From positions 1,736,001 through 1,800,000 of the forward strand of contig NZ_JBMVQY010000001.1 in assembly GCF_049537125.1 (NCBI RefSeq): 64,000 nucleotides of DNA. Direction: 5' to 3'. The first letter of the stretch is position 1; every line of letters starts with the position of its first letter. The stretch is from Limisphaera sp026417315 (GTDB lineage Bacteria; Verrucomicrobiota; Verrucomicrobiia; Limisphaerales; Limisphaeraceae). A program made the position numbers and the translations under genes. The notes below the pieces were generated by a model, which had not been told where the DNA came from, made no database searches, and worked only from the letters and a program-made list of their open reading frames with translations. Below are positions 34,973 through 44,322 of this stretch, piece by piece.

Positions 34973-36010
34973 ATGCAAACAACCGCTGCTCAGTCCTCGC
35001 CTGAGCAAGCCACCCCTGCCGCCGCCCGGTCCGGCGGTGCCGGCAAATCGCCCGTGGAGAAAAACTCTCCGGCTCAGCCCTCGGGGCGAGAGGTCGCCAC
35101 CGAGAAGGTCACCCTGATGAACCCGGCGGAAAGCCGGAGCCTCATCGAGGCGCTGTTGCGCTCGGAGATTTACCAGGAGTACGAGCGGGCCTTTTCCGAG
35201 GCCACGGGTCTGGTGGTCTCGTTGCGTCCGGTGGAAAGCTGGCGTCTGACCCACCACGGCAAACGCAACGAAAGCCCGTTCTGCAGTTTGATGTCGGAAA
35301 AAAGCCGGTCCTGTGCCGCCTGCCTGCAGGTGCAGGAGCGGCTGGTGGCCATGGCCGTGGAGGGCGCCCGCACGATCACGTGTTTTGCCGGCATGAGTGA
35401 CACGGCCGTGCCCATCCGGCTCGGCAACCAGGTGGTCGGGTTTCTCCAGACCGGGCAGGTCTTCCGGAAACGACCCACGCGCAGCCAGTTTGCCAAAGTG
35501 TGCGAGACGCTGGAGCAGTGGGGTCTGGAGTACGACCGGCGTCGGCTCGAAGAGGCCTTCTTCAAAACGCGGGTGGTTTCGCCGCGACAGCATGAGTCGG
35601 TGGTCAAACTTCTGACCATCTTTGCGCAGCATCTGGCGATGATCAGCAACCAGGTGCTGCTCCAGCAGAAGAACGCCGAACCGCCGGTGATCACCCGGGC
35701 CAAGGAATACATTTTGGAACACATGGCCGAGGATTTGTCGCTCGGCCGCGTGGCCAAGGCGGTCAACACCAGCACGTTCTACTTCTGCAAGATGTTCAAA
35801 AAGGCCACCGGCATTAATTTCACGGATTACCTGTCGCGGGTGCGCATCGAGAGAGCCAAGAACCTGTTGCTCAACCCGAACCTGCGCGTCAGTGAAATTG
35901 CCTTCGAGGTGGGGTTCCAGTCGCTGACGCATTTCAACCGCGTGTTCAAAAAGATTCTCGGCCAGTCCCCGACCCAGTACCGGGCGCAGCTCCTGGGCAA
36001 GCAGGGCTGA
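34973..36010 (+). CDS. PocR-domain AraC-family transcriptional regulator
   Basis: A 345-aa regulator. After about 50 disordered residues comes a PocR sensory domain (about 55-215) with the cysteine pattern C104, C114, C117 and C137 (SPFCSL, SCAACL, ITCFAG), followed by an AraC helix-turn-helix region (about 240-340): LSLGRVAKAVNTSTFYFCKMF, then LRVSEIAFEVGFQSLTHFNRVF. PocR domains are thought to bind small hydrocarbon ligands, as in the 1,2-propanediol regulator of Salmonella; the cysteines could also bind a metal. It lies 243 bp upstream of the acyl-CoA synthetase gene on the same strand and may control the acetate module, but no operator was found. Confidence 0.9.
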   Translation: MQTTAAQSSPEQATPAAARSGGAGKSPVEKNSPAQPSGREVATEKVTLMNPAESRSLIEALLRSEIYQEYERAFSEATGLVVSLRPVESWRLTHHGKRNESPFCSLMSEKSRSCAACLQVQERLVAMAVEGARTITCFAGMSDTAVPIRLGNQVVGFLQTGQVFRKRPTRSQFAKVCETLEQWGLEYDRRRLEEAFFKTRVVSPRQHESVVKLLTIFAQHLAMISNQVLLQQKNAEPPVITRAKEYILEHMAEDLSLGRVAKAVNTSTFYFCKMFKKATGINFTDYLSRVRIERAKNLLLNPNLRVSEIAFEVGFQSLTHFNRVFKKILGQSPTQYRAQLLGKQG

Positions 36011-36253
36011 ACGCCGCTCGAGATCTGCTGCGGGTCCGGCCGTTGCCTCCGGGGAGGTGGCAGAGCTGCTTCAATGGTTCGGATTTGGCGGGTCGGCCAC
36101 AAAAAACGGTGATCTTTTGACAAGTCGGGCCAAGCCGCCACCATGGGGTGGTGCATCTTGGGAGCGCGGCCGGTCGGCTCCAACCGCGCCGGCGCCGCCC
36201 GGATCGACAGGACCGTTGCGGCCGGGAACCGCGACGGCTGAGAACACATTGCT

Positions 36254-38377
36254 ATGTTGGAATCGTTGCTTTCTCCGAACACGGTGGCCGTGATTGGCGC
36301 CTCGCGCAGCCCCGGCAAGGTGGGCCACGCGGTGGTGGCCAACCTGCTGGCCAGCGGCTTTCAGGGCACCATTGTCCCCGTCAACCCGCAAGCCAGTGAA
36401 GTGCTCGGCCTGCCCTGCTATCCCAGCCTGGACGCCTACGGCAAGCCCGTGGACATGGCCGTGATCGTCGTACCTCCCCCTGCGGTCCGGGAGGCTTTGG
36501 AGAGCGCCATTCGGGCCGGTGCCAGGGCCGTGGTGGTCATCACTGCGGGTTTCAAGGAGGTCGGCCCGGAGGGCGCGGCGCTGGAACGGGAGCTGGTGGA
36601 GCGTTGTGCGGCGGCGGGCGTCCGGCTCATGGGCCCCAACTGTCTGGGGGTCATGAACCTTCATCACCGGATGAACGCCACCTTTGCCGCTGCCCTGCCC
36701 CCGCCCGGCCCCATCTCGGTGATCTCCCAGTCGGGCGCTCTCTGCGTGGCCATTCTGGACTGGGCCGTCAAGGAACGGGTGGGCCTCAGCAAGGTCCTCA
36801 GCATTGGCAACAAGGCCGACCTGAACGAAGCCGATTTTCTCGAAGCCCTCACCGAAGACCGGGAAACCCGTGTCATTGTCAGCTATCTCGAGAACATCAC
36901 CGACGGCAACAAATTCCTGCAGGTGGCGGAGGCGGCCGCGTCCGTGAAACCCGTCATCGTGTTGAAGGTGGGCATCACCCAGGCCGGCGCGAAAGCCGCT
37001 TCCTCGCACACGGGCAGCCTGGCGGGCGCGGACATGGCCTACGGGGCCGCGTTCAAACGGGCCGGAGTCATCCGCGCCGAGCATTTCGAGGAGCTTTTCG
37101 ACTACGCCCGCGCCTTCGCCTTTCAACCGCTGCCGCGCGGGAACCGTGTGGTCGTCATCACCAATGCGGGCGGACCCGGCATCATGGCCGCGGATGCGGC
37201 CGAGCTGCGGGGCTTGCGCATGGTGGCGCCCTCCGAACCCATTCGGCAGCGCCTGCGCCAGGCTCTGCCCGCGGCGGCCTCGGTCGGCAACCCCGTGGAC
37301 GTCATCGGGGATGCCGACCCCGACCGGTACATGGCGGCCTTCGAACTGGTGCAGGAGGATGAAACCGTGGACGCCATCATCGTGCTGGTCACGCCGCAGA
37401 ACATGACCCGGCCCACGGAATTGGCCCGTCGGATCATTGAAGCCCACCGCGGGGTCAAACCCGTGCTGGCGGCCTTCATGGGCGGGCGCGAGGTGGCGGC
37501 GGCCCAGGAGTTGCTCGTGGGCGCCGGCATCCCCAATTACCCCTCCCCGGAACGGGCCGTGGCCGCTCTGAAGGCCATGTGCGATTATTCCGCCTGGCGC
37601 AACCGGCCGCCCCGGGTGGTCGCCCGCATCGCCGTCAATCGCCGCCGCGTCAACCGCGTCCTGCAGTGGCACGTCCGCAGCGGCACCCGTCAGGTGGGCG
37701 AGGTCGAAGCCAAAGAGATCCTGCGTGCCTACGACTTCAACGTGTTGCCGGGCCAACTGGCGCGCACGGCCGATGAGGCCGTCGAAGTGGCGGAACGCAT
37801 CGGATACCCGGTCGTGCTCAAGATTTCCTCTCCGGACATCATTCACAAATCCGACTTTGGCGGGGTCCGCATCAACCTGGCCACGGCCGAACAGGTCCGG
37901 GATGCCTTTGACCTGATGATGGTGCGCATCCAGAGGCGGGCCCCCCGGGCCCGGGTGCGGGGCGCATACGTCGAAAAGATGGGACCCCGGGGCCGGGAGG
38001 TGATTCTCGGGATGACCCGCGACCCGAATTTCGGTCCCCTGTTGATGTTCGGCCTGGGTGGCATTTTTGTGGAAGTGATGAAGGACGTGACCTTTTACCT
38101 GGCGCCCATCACCCAGGACGAGGCCATGCAAATGCTCAAGAGCACCCGCTCGTACGCGCTGTTGGAGGGGGCGCGGGGCCAGGAGCCCGTGGATCTGGAG
38201 GCCATCGCCAGCGCCCTGCAACGCATCAGCCAGCTGGCCACCGACTATCCCCAAATCCAGGAACTCGACATCAATCCCTTTGTGGTCGGCCCGGTCGGCA
38301 TGCGCCCGTACGTGGCCGACGCCCGCATGACCCTGACCGGTCTCGATGCTTCCGCCCATGAGCAAGTCGCCCATTAA
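36254..38377 (+). CDS. ADP-forming acetate/acyl-CoA synthetase, fused alpha-beta
   Basis: A 707-aa enzyme that interconverts acyl-CoA plus ADP and phosphate with acid, CoA and ATP. Residues 1-460 are the alpha part: CoA-binding domain (SPNTVAVIGASRSPGKVG), the succinyl-CoA ligase-like flavodoxin domains, and the phosphohistidine H252 in SSHTGSLAG. Residues from about 480 form the beta ATP-grasp part (VLKISSPDIIHKSDFGGVRI, then ELDINPFVV at the end). It resembles the N-terminal two thirds of Pat-type protein acetyltransferases but stops before their GNAT domain. The stop overlaps the following gene, whose protein ends in exactly such a GNAT domain. Here it probably acts as a true ADP-forming synthetase. 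A purely regulatory pseudo-enzyme is less likely because H252 is kept. Confidence 0.92.
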   Translation: MLESLLSPNTVAVIGASRSPGKVGHAVVANLLASGFQGTIVPVNPQASEVLGLPCYPSLDAYGKPVDMAVIVVPPPAVREALESAIRAGARAVVVITAGFKEVGPEGAALERELVERCAAAGVRLMGPNCLGVMNLHHRMNATFAAALPPPGPISVISQSGALCVAILDWAVKERVGLSKVLSIGNKADLNEADFLEALTEDRETRVIVSYLENITDGNKFLQVAEAAASVKPVIVLKVGITQAGAKAASSHTGSLAGADMAYGAAFKRAGVIRAEHFEELFDYARAFAFQPLPRGNRVVVITNAGGPGIMAADAAELRGLRMVAPSEPIRQRLRQALPAAASVGNPVDVIGDADPDRYMAAFELVQEDETVDAIIVLVTPQNMTRPTELARRIIEAHRGVKPVLAAFMGGREVAAAQELLVGAGIPNYPSPERAVAALKAMCDYSAWRNRPPRVVARIAVNRRRVNRVLQWHVRSGTRQVGEVEAKEILRAYDFNVLPGQLARTADEAVEVAERIGYPVVLKISSPDIIHKSDFGGVRINLATAEQVRDAFDLMMVRIQRRAPRARVRGAYVEKMGPRGREVILGMTRDPNFGPLLMFGLGGIFVEVMKDVTFYLAPITQDEAMQMLKSTRSYALLEGARGQEPVDLEAIASALQRISQLATDYPQIQELDINPFVVGPVGMRPYVADARMTLTGLDASAHEQVAH

Positions 38378-40241
38378 ATTCGATCCGAACTGGAAACAGA
38401 AGTACGCCGCTCAAATCCAGACGGCCGAAGAGGCCGTGCGCCGCGTCCGGCCCGGTCAACGCGTCTTCGTGGGCACCGGCTGCGCCGAGCCCTTGGCCCT
38501 GGTTCGGGCCCTCACCCGGCGAGCGCAGGAACTGCCCGACACGGAGATCGTCCACCTGCTTACGTTCGGCGAGGCCCCGTATGCGCACCGCGAGCTGACC
38601 CAGTACTTCCGCGTCAACTCCTTTTTCATCGCGGAAAACGTCCGCAACATCATTCAGGAGGGACTCGGCGACTACACCCCGATCCACCTGTCCGACATCC
38701 CGCGACTTTTCCACTCCGGTCAGCTTCCCCTGGACGTCGCCCTTATCCAGGTGAGTCCGCCCGACGAAAACGGCATGTGCAGCCTGGGAATCTCGGTGGA
38801 CATCGTCAAAAGCGCCGCCGAAAACGCCTCCCTGGTCATCGCCCAGGTGAATCCCAACATGCCCTGGACGCACGGCGACTCGCTCATCGACATTCTGAAA
38901 CTGGACATCCTCGTTCCCTGCGAAGATCCGCTGCTGGAAGTGCCGCCCGCCGAGGTCACCGACGTCACCCGCCAGATCGCCGAGTACATTGCCGCGCTCA
39001 TCGACGACGGCTCCACGCTCGAACTCGGCATCGGCCGCATCCCGCACGCCCTCCTCGGGTTCCTCACCGACAAGCGGGACCTCGGGATCCACACCGAGAT
39101 GATCACCGACGACATCATCCCCCTCATCGAGGCGGGCGTGATCACGGGCAAACGCAAAACCCTCGACCGCGGCAAGATCGTCACCAGCTTCTGCCTCGGC
39201 ACCCGCAGGCTCTACGATTACATCGATCGGAACCCCGTCTTCTCCTTTCAGCCGACCGAGTACGTCAACGACCCGCACATCATCAGTCAGCAGCACAAAA
39301 TGGTGGCCGTGAACGTCGCGCTGGAGGTGGATCTTACCGGTCAGGTTTGCGCCGATTCCCTGGGATCCAAGTTCTTCAGCGGCGTGGGGGGCCAGGTGGA
39401 CTTCAACCGGGGTGCCGCCAAGGCGCCGGGCGGCAAGGCCATCATCGCGCTCCCGTCCACCGCGCAAAACGGGACCGTCTCCCGTATCGTCACCCGGCTC
39501 AGTCCCGGTGCCGGCGTCGTCACCACCCGCGCGGGGGTCAACTACGTCGTCACCGAATACGGCGTGGCCTATCTCCACGGGAAAAGCGTTTCCGAGCGGG
39601 CCCTGGCTCTCATCAGCATCGCCCACCCCAAGTTCCGTGCCCAGCTCCTGCGGGAGGCCATCGAAGCCAAGTATCTCTCCGCGGAAATGGCGGACAAGGA
39701 GGGCAAGATCATCGTCGGCCCCAAGGAACTGCGCACCACCTTCCTGCTCAACGACGGCACGCTGATCAATTTCCGGCCCATCCACCCCACCGACGTGCCC
39801 CGCATGCGGGAGCATTTCTACAGCCTCTCCCAGCAATCCATCTATTTCCGCTTCATGCAGGCGGTCAAAGACGGCGTCATTCCCCGCCGGCAGATCGAGG
39901 ACTTCGTCTACATCGATCATCGCAACGACGTCTGCATCGTGGGCGTGCTGCCGGATCCGGCGGGCGAACAGATCATCGCCATCGGCAGTTACTACCTCAA
40001 CCCCAGGACCAACCGTGCGGAGGTGGCCTTCACCGTTCACGACGCCTGGCAACGCCGGGGCATCGGCACCTTTCTGCTCAAACACCTCATGCGGATTGCG
40101 CGCCGCAACGGCATCAGCGGCTTCACCGCCGAGGTCCTGGTGGAGAACAAGGCCATGCAGGCCGTGTTCAACAAGGCCGAGTGCAAGGTCAGCAGCCGCC
40201 TGGTGGGCAATGTGTACCACTATGAGCTGGAGTTCACCTGA
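38358..40241 (+). CDS. Acetyl-CoA hydrolase/transferase fused to GNAT acetyltransferase
   Basis: A 627-aa bifunctional protein. Residues 1-440 are an acetyl-CoA hydrolase/CoA-transferase: RPGQRVFVGTGCAEP, the catalytic E247 in LGIHTEMITDD, and GGQVDFNRGAAKAPGGKAI. Residues from about 460 form a GNAT domain like that of Pat/PatZ (LINFRPIHPTDVPRMREHF, LSQQSIYFRFM), with the acetyl-CoA loop WQRRGIGTFLL. This combination is a known NCBI product type. The CoA-transferase part would pass CoA between acetate and other acids; the GNAT part may acetylate protein lysines, with Acs an attractive target. The ATG at 38358 is favoured over 38346; both overlap the upstream gene. A deacetylase gene follows after 49 bp. 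Confidence 0.92.
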   Translation: MSKSPIKFDPNWKQKYAAQIQTAEEAVRRVRPGQRVFVGTGCAEPLALVRALTRRAQELPDTEIVHLLTFGEAPYAHRELTQYFRVNSFFIAENVRNIIQEGLGDYTPIHLSDIPRLFHSGQLPLDVALIQVSPPDENGMCSLGISVDIVKSAAENASLVIAQVNPNMPWTHGDSLIDILKLDILVPCEDPLLEVPPAEVTDVTRQIAEYIAALIDDGSTLELGIGRIPHALLGFLTDKRDLGIHTEMITDDIIPLIEAGVITGKRKTLDRGKIVTSFCLGTRRLYDYIDRNPVFSFQPTEYVNDPHIISQQHKMVAVNVALEVDLTGQVCADSLGSKFFSGVGGQVDFNRGAAKAPGGKAIIALPSTAQNGTVSRIVTRLSPGAGVVTTRAGVNYVVTEYGVAYLHGKSVSERALALISIAHPKFRAQLLREAIEAKYLSAEMADKEGKIIVGPKELRTTFLLNDGTLINFRPIHPTDVPRMREHFYSLSQQSIYFRFMQAVKDGVIPRRQIEDFVYIDHRNDVCIVGVLPDPAGEQIIAIGSYYLNPRTNRAEVAFTVHDAWQRRGIGTFLLKHLMRIARRNGISGFTAEVLVENKAMQAVFNKAECKVSSRLVGNVYHYELEFT

Positions 40242-40290
40242 ACCGGGGAACTTCGCCCTGCGGGCCGGCTGAAGGCGGCCCGCCTCGAGC

Positions 40291-41436
40291 ATGAGCGATC
40301 GCATCCTGGCCCTGGTGTACGCGCCGGAAACCGAGGCGCTCAGCTATCCGCCGGACTGTCCCTTCAAAACCCAGCGCGCTTCCGCCACCCGTCGGCAGTT
40401 GCTCAACGCCGGTCTGCTGGGCGCCCCTCACCTGTGCGAGGTCCGTCCCCAGCCCGCCTCCCGCGCGCAACTCGAACGCATCCACACGCCGCGGTACCTT
40501 GATCTTCTCCAGCGCGCCGCCCGCGGCGAGCTGACCGCCGAGGGGCTTCACGCCGGCCTCGGTGGGCCCGATACCCCCGTCTTCCGCGACCTCTGGGATT
40601 ACGCGTGCTGGGCCTGCGGGGCCGGCCTGACGGCTGCCGAAATCATTTTGCAAGGTCGGGCCCACATCGCCTTCAACCTCCACGGCGGGTTCCATCACGC
40701 CCACCCGGAACACGCCGGCGGTTTCTGTTACCTCAATGACGTCGCCCTCGCCTGCGATTTCCTGGCCGCCGCGGGCCGACGGGTCATGGCCCTGGACCTC
40801 GATGCCCATCACGGGGACGGCGTGCAGGCCATCTTCTACCAGCGCAGCGACGTGCTGACCGTCTCGCTGCACGAGTCCGGAAGCACCCTTTACCCCGGGA
40901 CCGGATTCGAGCAGGAGCTCGGAGAGGGCCCCGGTTTCGGCTACAACGTCAACGTCCCCCTGCCCGCCGGCACCTACGATGCCGCTTTCCTCAAAGCCTA
41001 CCAGACCATCGTTCCGTCTTTGCTCGAAGCCTTTCGACCGGAGGTTCTGGTCGTCGAACTGGGCATGGACATTCTCGCCGGCGACCCGCTCACCCACCTT
41101 CAGATGACCAACAACGTCGTGCTGGAAATCGCGCGGCACCTCCGACAAACAGGGCTGCCCCTCCTGGTGTGCGGAGGGGGCGGCTACCAGTTCGAACCCA
41201 CGGTGCGCGGTTGGGCGCTGGCCTGGCGAACGCTGGCCGGCGAGGAGGGAGACGACGCCTGGGCCTTCGGCCTCGGTGGTGCGATGATGAGCACCCTCGA
41301 CTGGGTCGGCGGCTGGCGCGATCCCGAACGTCCCGTGCCGGACGAGCTTCGCAACCGCGTGGAGCCGGAACTGGCGCGCACTCTGGAGACCCTGCGGCGC
41401 ATTCATCCCCTGCTGCAGGCCCGGAGTGCACGGTAG
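40291..41436 (+). CDS. AcuC-like class I histone deacetylase family protein
   Basis: A 381-aa Zn-dependent deacetylase. The catalytic tandem histidines are H135-H136 in HGGFHHAHPEHAGGFCYLND, zinc ligands are D171 and H173 in LDLDAHHGDG plus D260 in ELGMDIL, and the GGGGYQ loop supplies the catalytic tyrosine. The class includes AcuC of Bacillus subtilis, which removes acetyl groups from acetyl-CoA synthetase and so reactivates it. The gene lies between a GNAT-bearing protein and acs, the same set of parts as the acuABC-acsA system, which makes reversible control of Acs its likely job. Acetylpolyamine amidohydrolases belong to the same fold; the context favours AcuC. The N-terminus starts at the only well-placed ATG. 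Confidence 0.92.
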   Translation: MSDRILALVYAPETEALSYPPDCPFKTQRASATRRQLLNAGLLGAPHLCEVRPQPASRAQLERIHTPRYLDLLQRAARGELTAEGLHAGLGGPDTPVFRDLWDYACWACGAGLTAAEIILQGRAHIAFNLHGGFHHAHPEHAGGFCYLNDVALACDFLAAAGRRVMALDLDAHHGDGVQAIFYQRSDVLTVSLHESGSTLYPGTGFEQELGEGPGFGYNVNVPLPAGTYDAAFLKAYQTIVPSLLEAFRPEVLVVELGMDILAGDPLTHLQMTNNVVLEIARHLRQTGLPLLVCGGGGYQFEPTVRGWALAWRTLAGEEGDDAWAFGLGGAMMSTLDWVGGWRDPERPVPDELRNRVEPELARTLETLRRIHPLLQARSAR

Positions 41437-41562
41437 CCGCGGCGCGCGAAAGGCGCCGGCTCCTCGTTGCGCGGATCCCCGGAACCGGCCACGCGCAGGG
41501 CGGCGCATGCGGGAGCCGAGCCGCCCGTGCGACCGGACAAACGGCCCGTGGGGCGAAGCGGG

Positions 41563-41591
41563 TTGACAGGCCCTCCCCTGCGTGCTTTGAT
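41563..41591 (+). promoter_or_regulatory. Promoter of acs
   Basis: TTGACA (41563-41568), 17 nt, TTTGAT (41586-41591): consensus -35 with a four-of-six -10. Predicted start near 41598, leaving a leader of about 30 nt. It lets acs be expressed separately from the upstream operon. Confidence 0.6.
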
Positions 41592-41626
41592 CTTTTGCAC
41601 AGGAAGCGAAAAGCTAAACGCGACTT

Positions 41627-43609
41627 ATGAGCAACGCGAGCACTACCACCTCGACCGTCTCCCTGTTACAAGAACATCGCACGTTCCCACCGCCCCCGGA
41701 GTTCGTCCAGCAGGCGTACATCAACGCCGAGCAATACCGGCAGATGTACGAACGCTCCATTCGTGAACCGGATGCCTTCTGGCTCGAGCAATGTGAAATG
41801 CTCGAGTGGTACAAGAAGCCCACGGTGGCCCGCAAATACGTTTGGAACACCCGGGAACGCAGGATCCATCACACCTGGTTCGAGGACGGCGTGCTGAACG
41901 TGTCGGTCAACTGCCTGGACCGGCACGTCCGCAACGGACGCGCCAACAAAGTGGCGCTCATCTGGCAGGGCGAGCCGGAATCGGACGTTCGGAAGTTGAC
42001 CTACCTGGAATTGCTGGAAGAGGTTTGCCGCTTTGCCAATGTCCTCAAGAGCCTCGGCGTGCGCAAAGGCGATCGCGTGAGCATCTACCTGCCGATGATT
42101 CCCGAGCTGCCGATTGCCATGCTCGCGTGCGCCCGCATCGGCGCCATCCACTCGGTCGTCTTTGGCGGGTTCAGTGCCGAGGCCCTCGCCGGCCGGATCA
42201 ATGATTCCACCTGCAAGATCCTCATCACCGCCGACCAGGGCCTGCGCGGCGGCAAACAGATCCCCTTAAAGACCATTGCCGACGAGGCCTGTCGCAACTG
42301 CCCGAGCATCGAGAAAGTCATCGTCGTGCGACGCACCGGCGCTTCCATCCCGTGGGTGGAGGGACGCGACCTCTGGTGGCACGAGCTCATGGCCAAGGCG
42401 GTGCCGCGGTGCGAGCCCGAGCCGATGAACGCCGAGGACTTTCTGTTCATGCTCTACACCTCGGGCTCCACCGGCAAACCCAAAGGGGTGGTGCATTCCA
42501 CCGCCGGATACCTCCTGCACGTGGCCCTGACCACCAAGTACGTCTTCGACATCAAGGAGGACGATCGCTTCTGGTGCACGGCCGACATCGGCTGGGTGAC
42601 CGGCCACAGTTACATTGTGTACGGCCCGCTCTGCAACGGGTTCACCAGCCTCATGTTCGAAGGGGTGCCGACCTATCCGGATCCCGGCCGGTTCTGGCAG
42701 ATCGTGGAGAAGTTCCGCGTGACCCAGTTTTACACGGCGCCCACGGCCATCCGTTCCCTCATCCGGTTGGGCGAGGAATGGCCCAACAAGTACGACCTGA
42801 GCTCGCTGAAGGTCCTCGGCTCGGTGGGCGAGCCCATCAACCCGGAGGCGTGGATCTGGTATCACCGGGTCATCGGCAAGGGCCGCTGTCCCATTGTGGA
42901 TACATGGTGGCAGACCGAAACCGGGGGCCATCTGATCACGCCGCTTCCCGGGGCGCACACCCTCAAGCCGGGCAGCGCCGGCCGCCCCTTCTTCGGGGTT
43001 GAACCGGTGGTCCTGCGCGACGACGGGACCGAATGCGCCCCGAACGAGGGCGGCAAACTTTGCATCAAGAAGCCCTGGCCGGGCATGATGCGGACCACCT
43101 GGGGCGACCACGATCGCTTCATCGATACGTACTTCACCATGTACCCGGACATTTACTTCACCGGGGATGGCGCGCGCGTGGACGAAGACGGCGACTACTG
43201 GCTCCTGGGGCGCATCGACGACGTGGTCAATGTGTCCGGTCACCGCATCGGCACCGCGGAGGTGGAGAGCGCCCTGGTCAGCCATCCCAAGGTCGCCGAG
43301 GCCGCCGTGGCGCCCATGCCGCATGAAATCAAGGGGCAGGCCCTGTACGCGTTCGTGACCCTCAAGGACGGCGTGGAGCCCTCCGAGGAGTTGCGCAAGG
43401 AACTCATTGCGCATGTGCGCAAGGAAATCGGGCCCATCGCCACGCCGGACAAGCTCCAGTTCGCCCCGGCCCTGCCCAAGACCCGCTCGGGCAAGATCAT
43501 GCGTCGCATCCTGCGCAAGATCGCCGAGGGCCAACCCGACCAGATCGGGGACACCACCACCCTGGCCGATCCATCCGTGGTGGAGATCCTGGTCAAGGGC
43601 CGACTCTGA
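41627..43609 (+). CDS. acs: AMP-forming acetyl-CoA synthetase
   Basis: A 660-aa enzyme that activates acetate to acetyl-CoA through acetyl-AMP. The adenylate-forming motif A3 is FMLYTSGSTGKPKGVVHSTA (about 280), the acetate pocket region is VDTWWQTETGGHLITPLPG (about 425), and the A8 hinge is YWLLGRIDDVVNVSGHRIGT. The C-terminal PKTRSGKIMRR contains K623, the lysine needed for adenylation and the usual target of GNAT acetylation and AcuC or CobB deacetylation. Length and start (ATG 41627) match the family. It has its own TTGACA-17-TTTGAT promoter and is followed by a strong terminator, so it is also a separate transcription unit at the end of the acetate module. Confidence 0.98.
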   Translation: MSNASTTTSTVSLLQEHRTFPPPPEFVQQAYINAEQYRQMYERSIREPDAFWLEQCEMLEWYKKPTVARKYVWNTRERRIHHTWFEDGVLNVSVNCLDRHVRNGRANKVALIWQGEPESDVRKLTYLELLEEVCRFANVLKSLGVRKGDRVSIYLPMIPELPIAMLACARIGAIHSVVFGGFSAEALAGRINDSTCKILITADQGLRGGKQIPLKTIADEACRNCPSIEKVIVVRRTGASIPWVEGRDLWWHELMAKAVPRCEPEPMNAEDFLFMLYTSGSTGKPKGVVHSTAGYLLHVALTTKYVFDIKEDDRFWCTADIGWVTGHSYIVYGPLCNGFTSLMFEGVPTYPDPGRFWQIVEKFRVTQFYTAPTAIRSLIRLGEEWPNKYDLSSLKVLGSVGEPINPEAWIWYHRVIGKGRCPIVDTWWQTETGGHLITPLPGAHTLKPGSAGRPFFGVEPVVLRDDGTECAPNEGGKLCIKKPWPGMMRTTWGDHDRFIDTYFTMYPDIYFTGDGARVDEDGDYWLLGRIDDVVNVSGHRIGTAEVESALVSHPKVAEAAVAPMPHEIKGQALYAFVTLKDGVEPSEELRKELIAHVRKEIGPIATPDKLQFAPALPKTRSGKIMRRILRKIAEGQPDQIGDTTTLADPSVVEILVKGRL

Positions 43610-44322
43610 AGCTTCGGCCCCTGCGACTTCGTCCTTGCAGCGAGCCCGGTCGCCTCTGCGGCCGGGCTTTTTTTGATGGGCGTTCCGGCTTCTTGAACCT
43701 CTGGGGTGGTGCATCCGGTGCGTGCCGTGGTGGTCCTGCTGCCGGTGACTCGGGCTTTCCCGCGCGGCGGGGAAAGGAGCCCGACGCCTCAAGGACAACC
43801 CCCTGGCCGGGAAAAACGCGCGGGCCGTCTTCGGGAGCAACGGGGTTCACCTCCCTGCGCGGGGCGAAAGAGCCGGTCGAGATTTACAACTCGTTGCGCA
43901 TCGGTTCCGGACCGACCACGAGAAAAGTCGGTTTGGCATAAACAGCGGTTCGTTGCCCGGCTCGCGGTGTCGTGCTCCGGTTGCGTCCCCGGCCTCGATT
44001 TCCGACCGATCCCCGCCCTTTTCGCGGCGAACCTCGGCCGCCGGGATCCACCCTGTCGGGTCGAACGCAACCGGTGAAACCTGCCCCAGGGCGGGGCTCA
44101 TGTCCGCGGGCGGCAAGGCAGGGTGGATCTTTGCCAAGAAAAGGTGTGCTTGTTCGGTGCGATGCCGATATGCGGTGCTCTGATGATCAGGCGTGCATTC
44201 CGACGCATTGTTTCCGCGGGCCGGAACGGCACGCTGCTTGTCACGCCGGCCTCCAAACGGTGTCCCGCGGTGCGTCACGGCCGCCCCGGCGCGGGAGTCG
44301 GTGGTTCTTCCCTGCACGAGCC
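43610..44322. other. Interval between acs and the MFS transporter gene
   Basis: About 710 bp. Apart from the acs terminator near its left end nothing is recognisable. The transporter gene promoter must lie here but no hexamer pair stands out. Confidence 0.5.
43643..43674 (+). terminator. Rho-independent terminator after acs
   Basis: AGCCCGG (43643-43649) pairs with CCGGGCT (43662-43668), with an inner CGC/GCG pairing, followed directly by a run of seven T. It lies 33 bp after the acs stop. This is the only textbook intrinsic terminator I see in the window. Confidence 0.88.

Noticed and set aside
36071..38374. Long open frame (over 700 codons) antisense to the acyl-CoA synthetase gene
   Set aside because: Composition is His/Gly/Arg-rich with no family content; it is the mirror of codon bias in the real gene. 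The same holds for frames antisense to 38358-40241, 29364-31907, 51284-57508 and 57690-62162.
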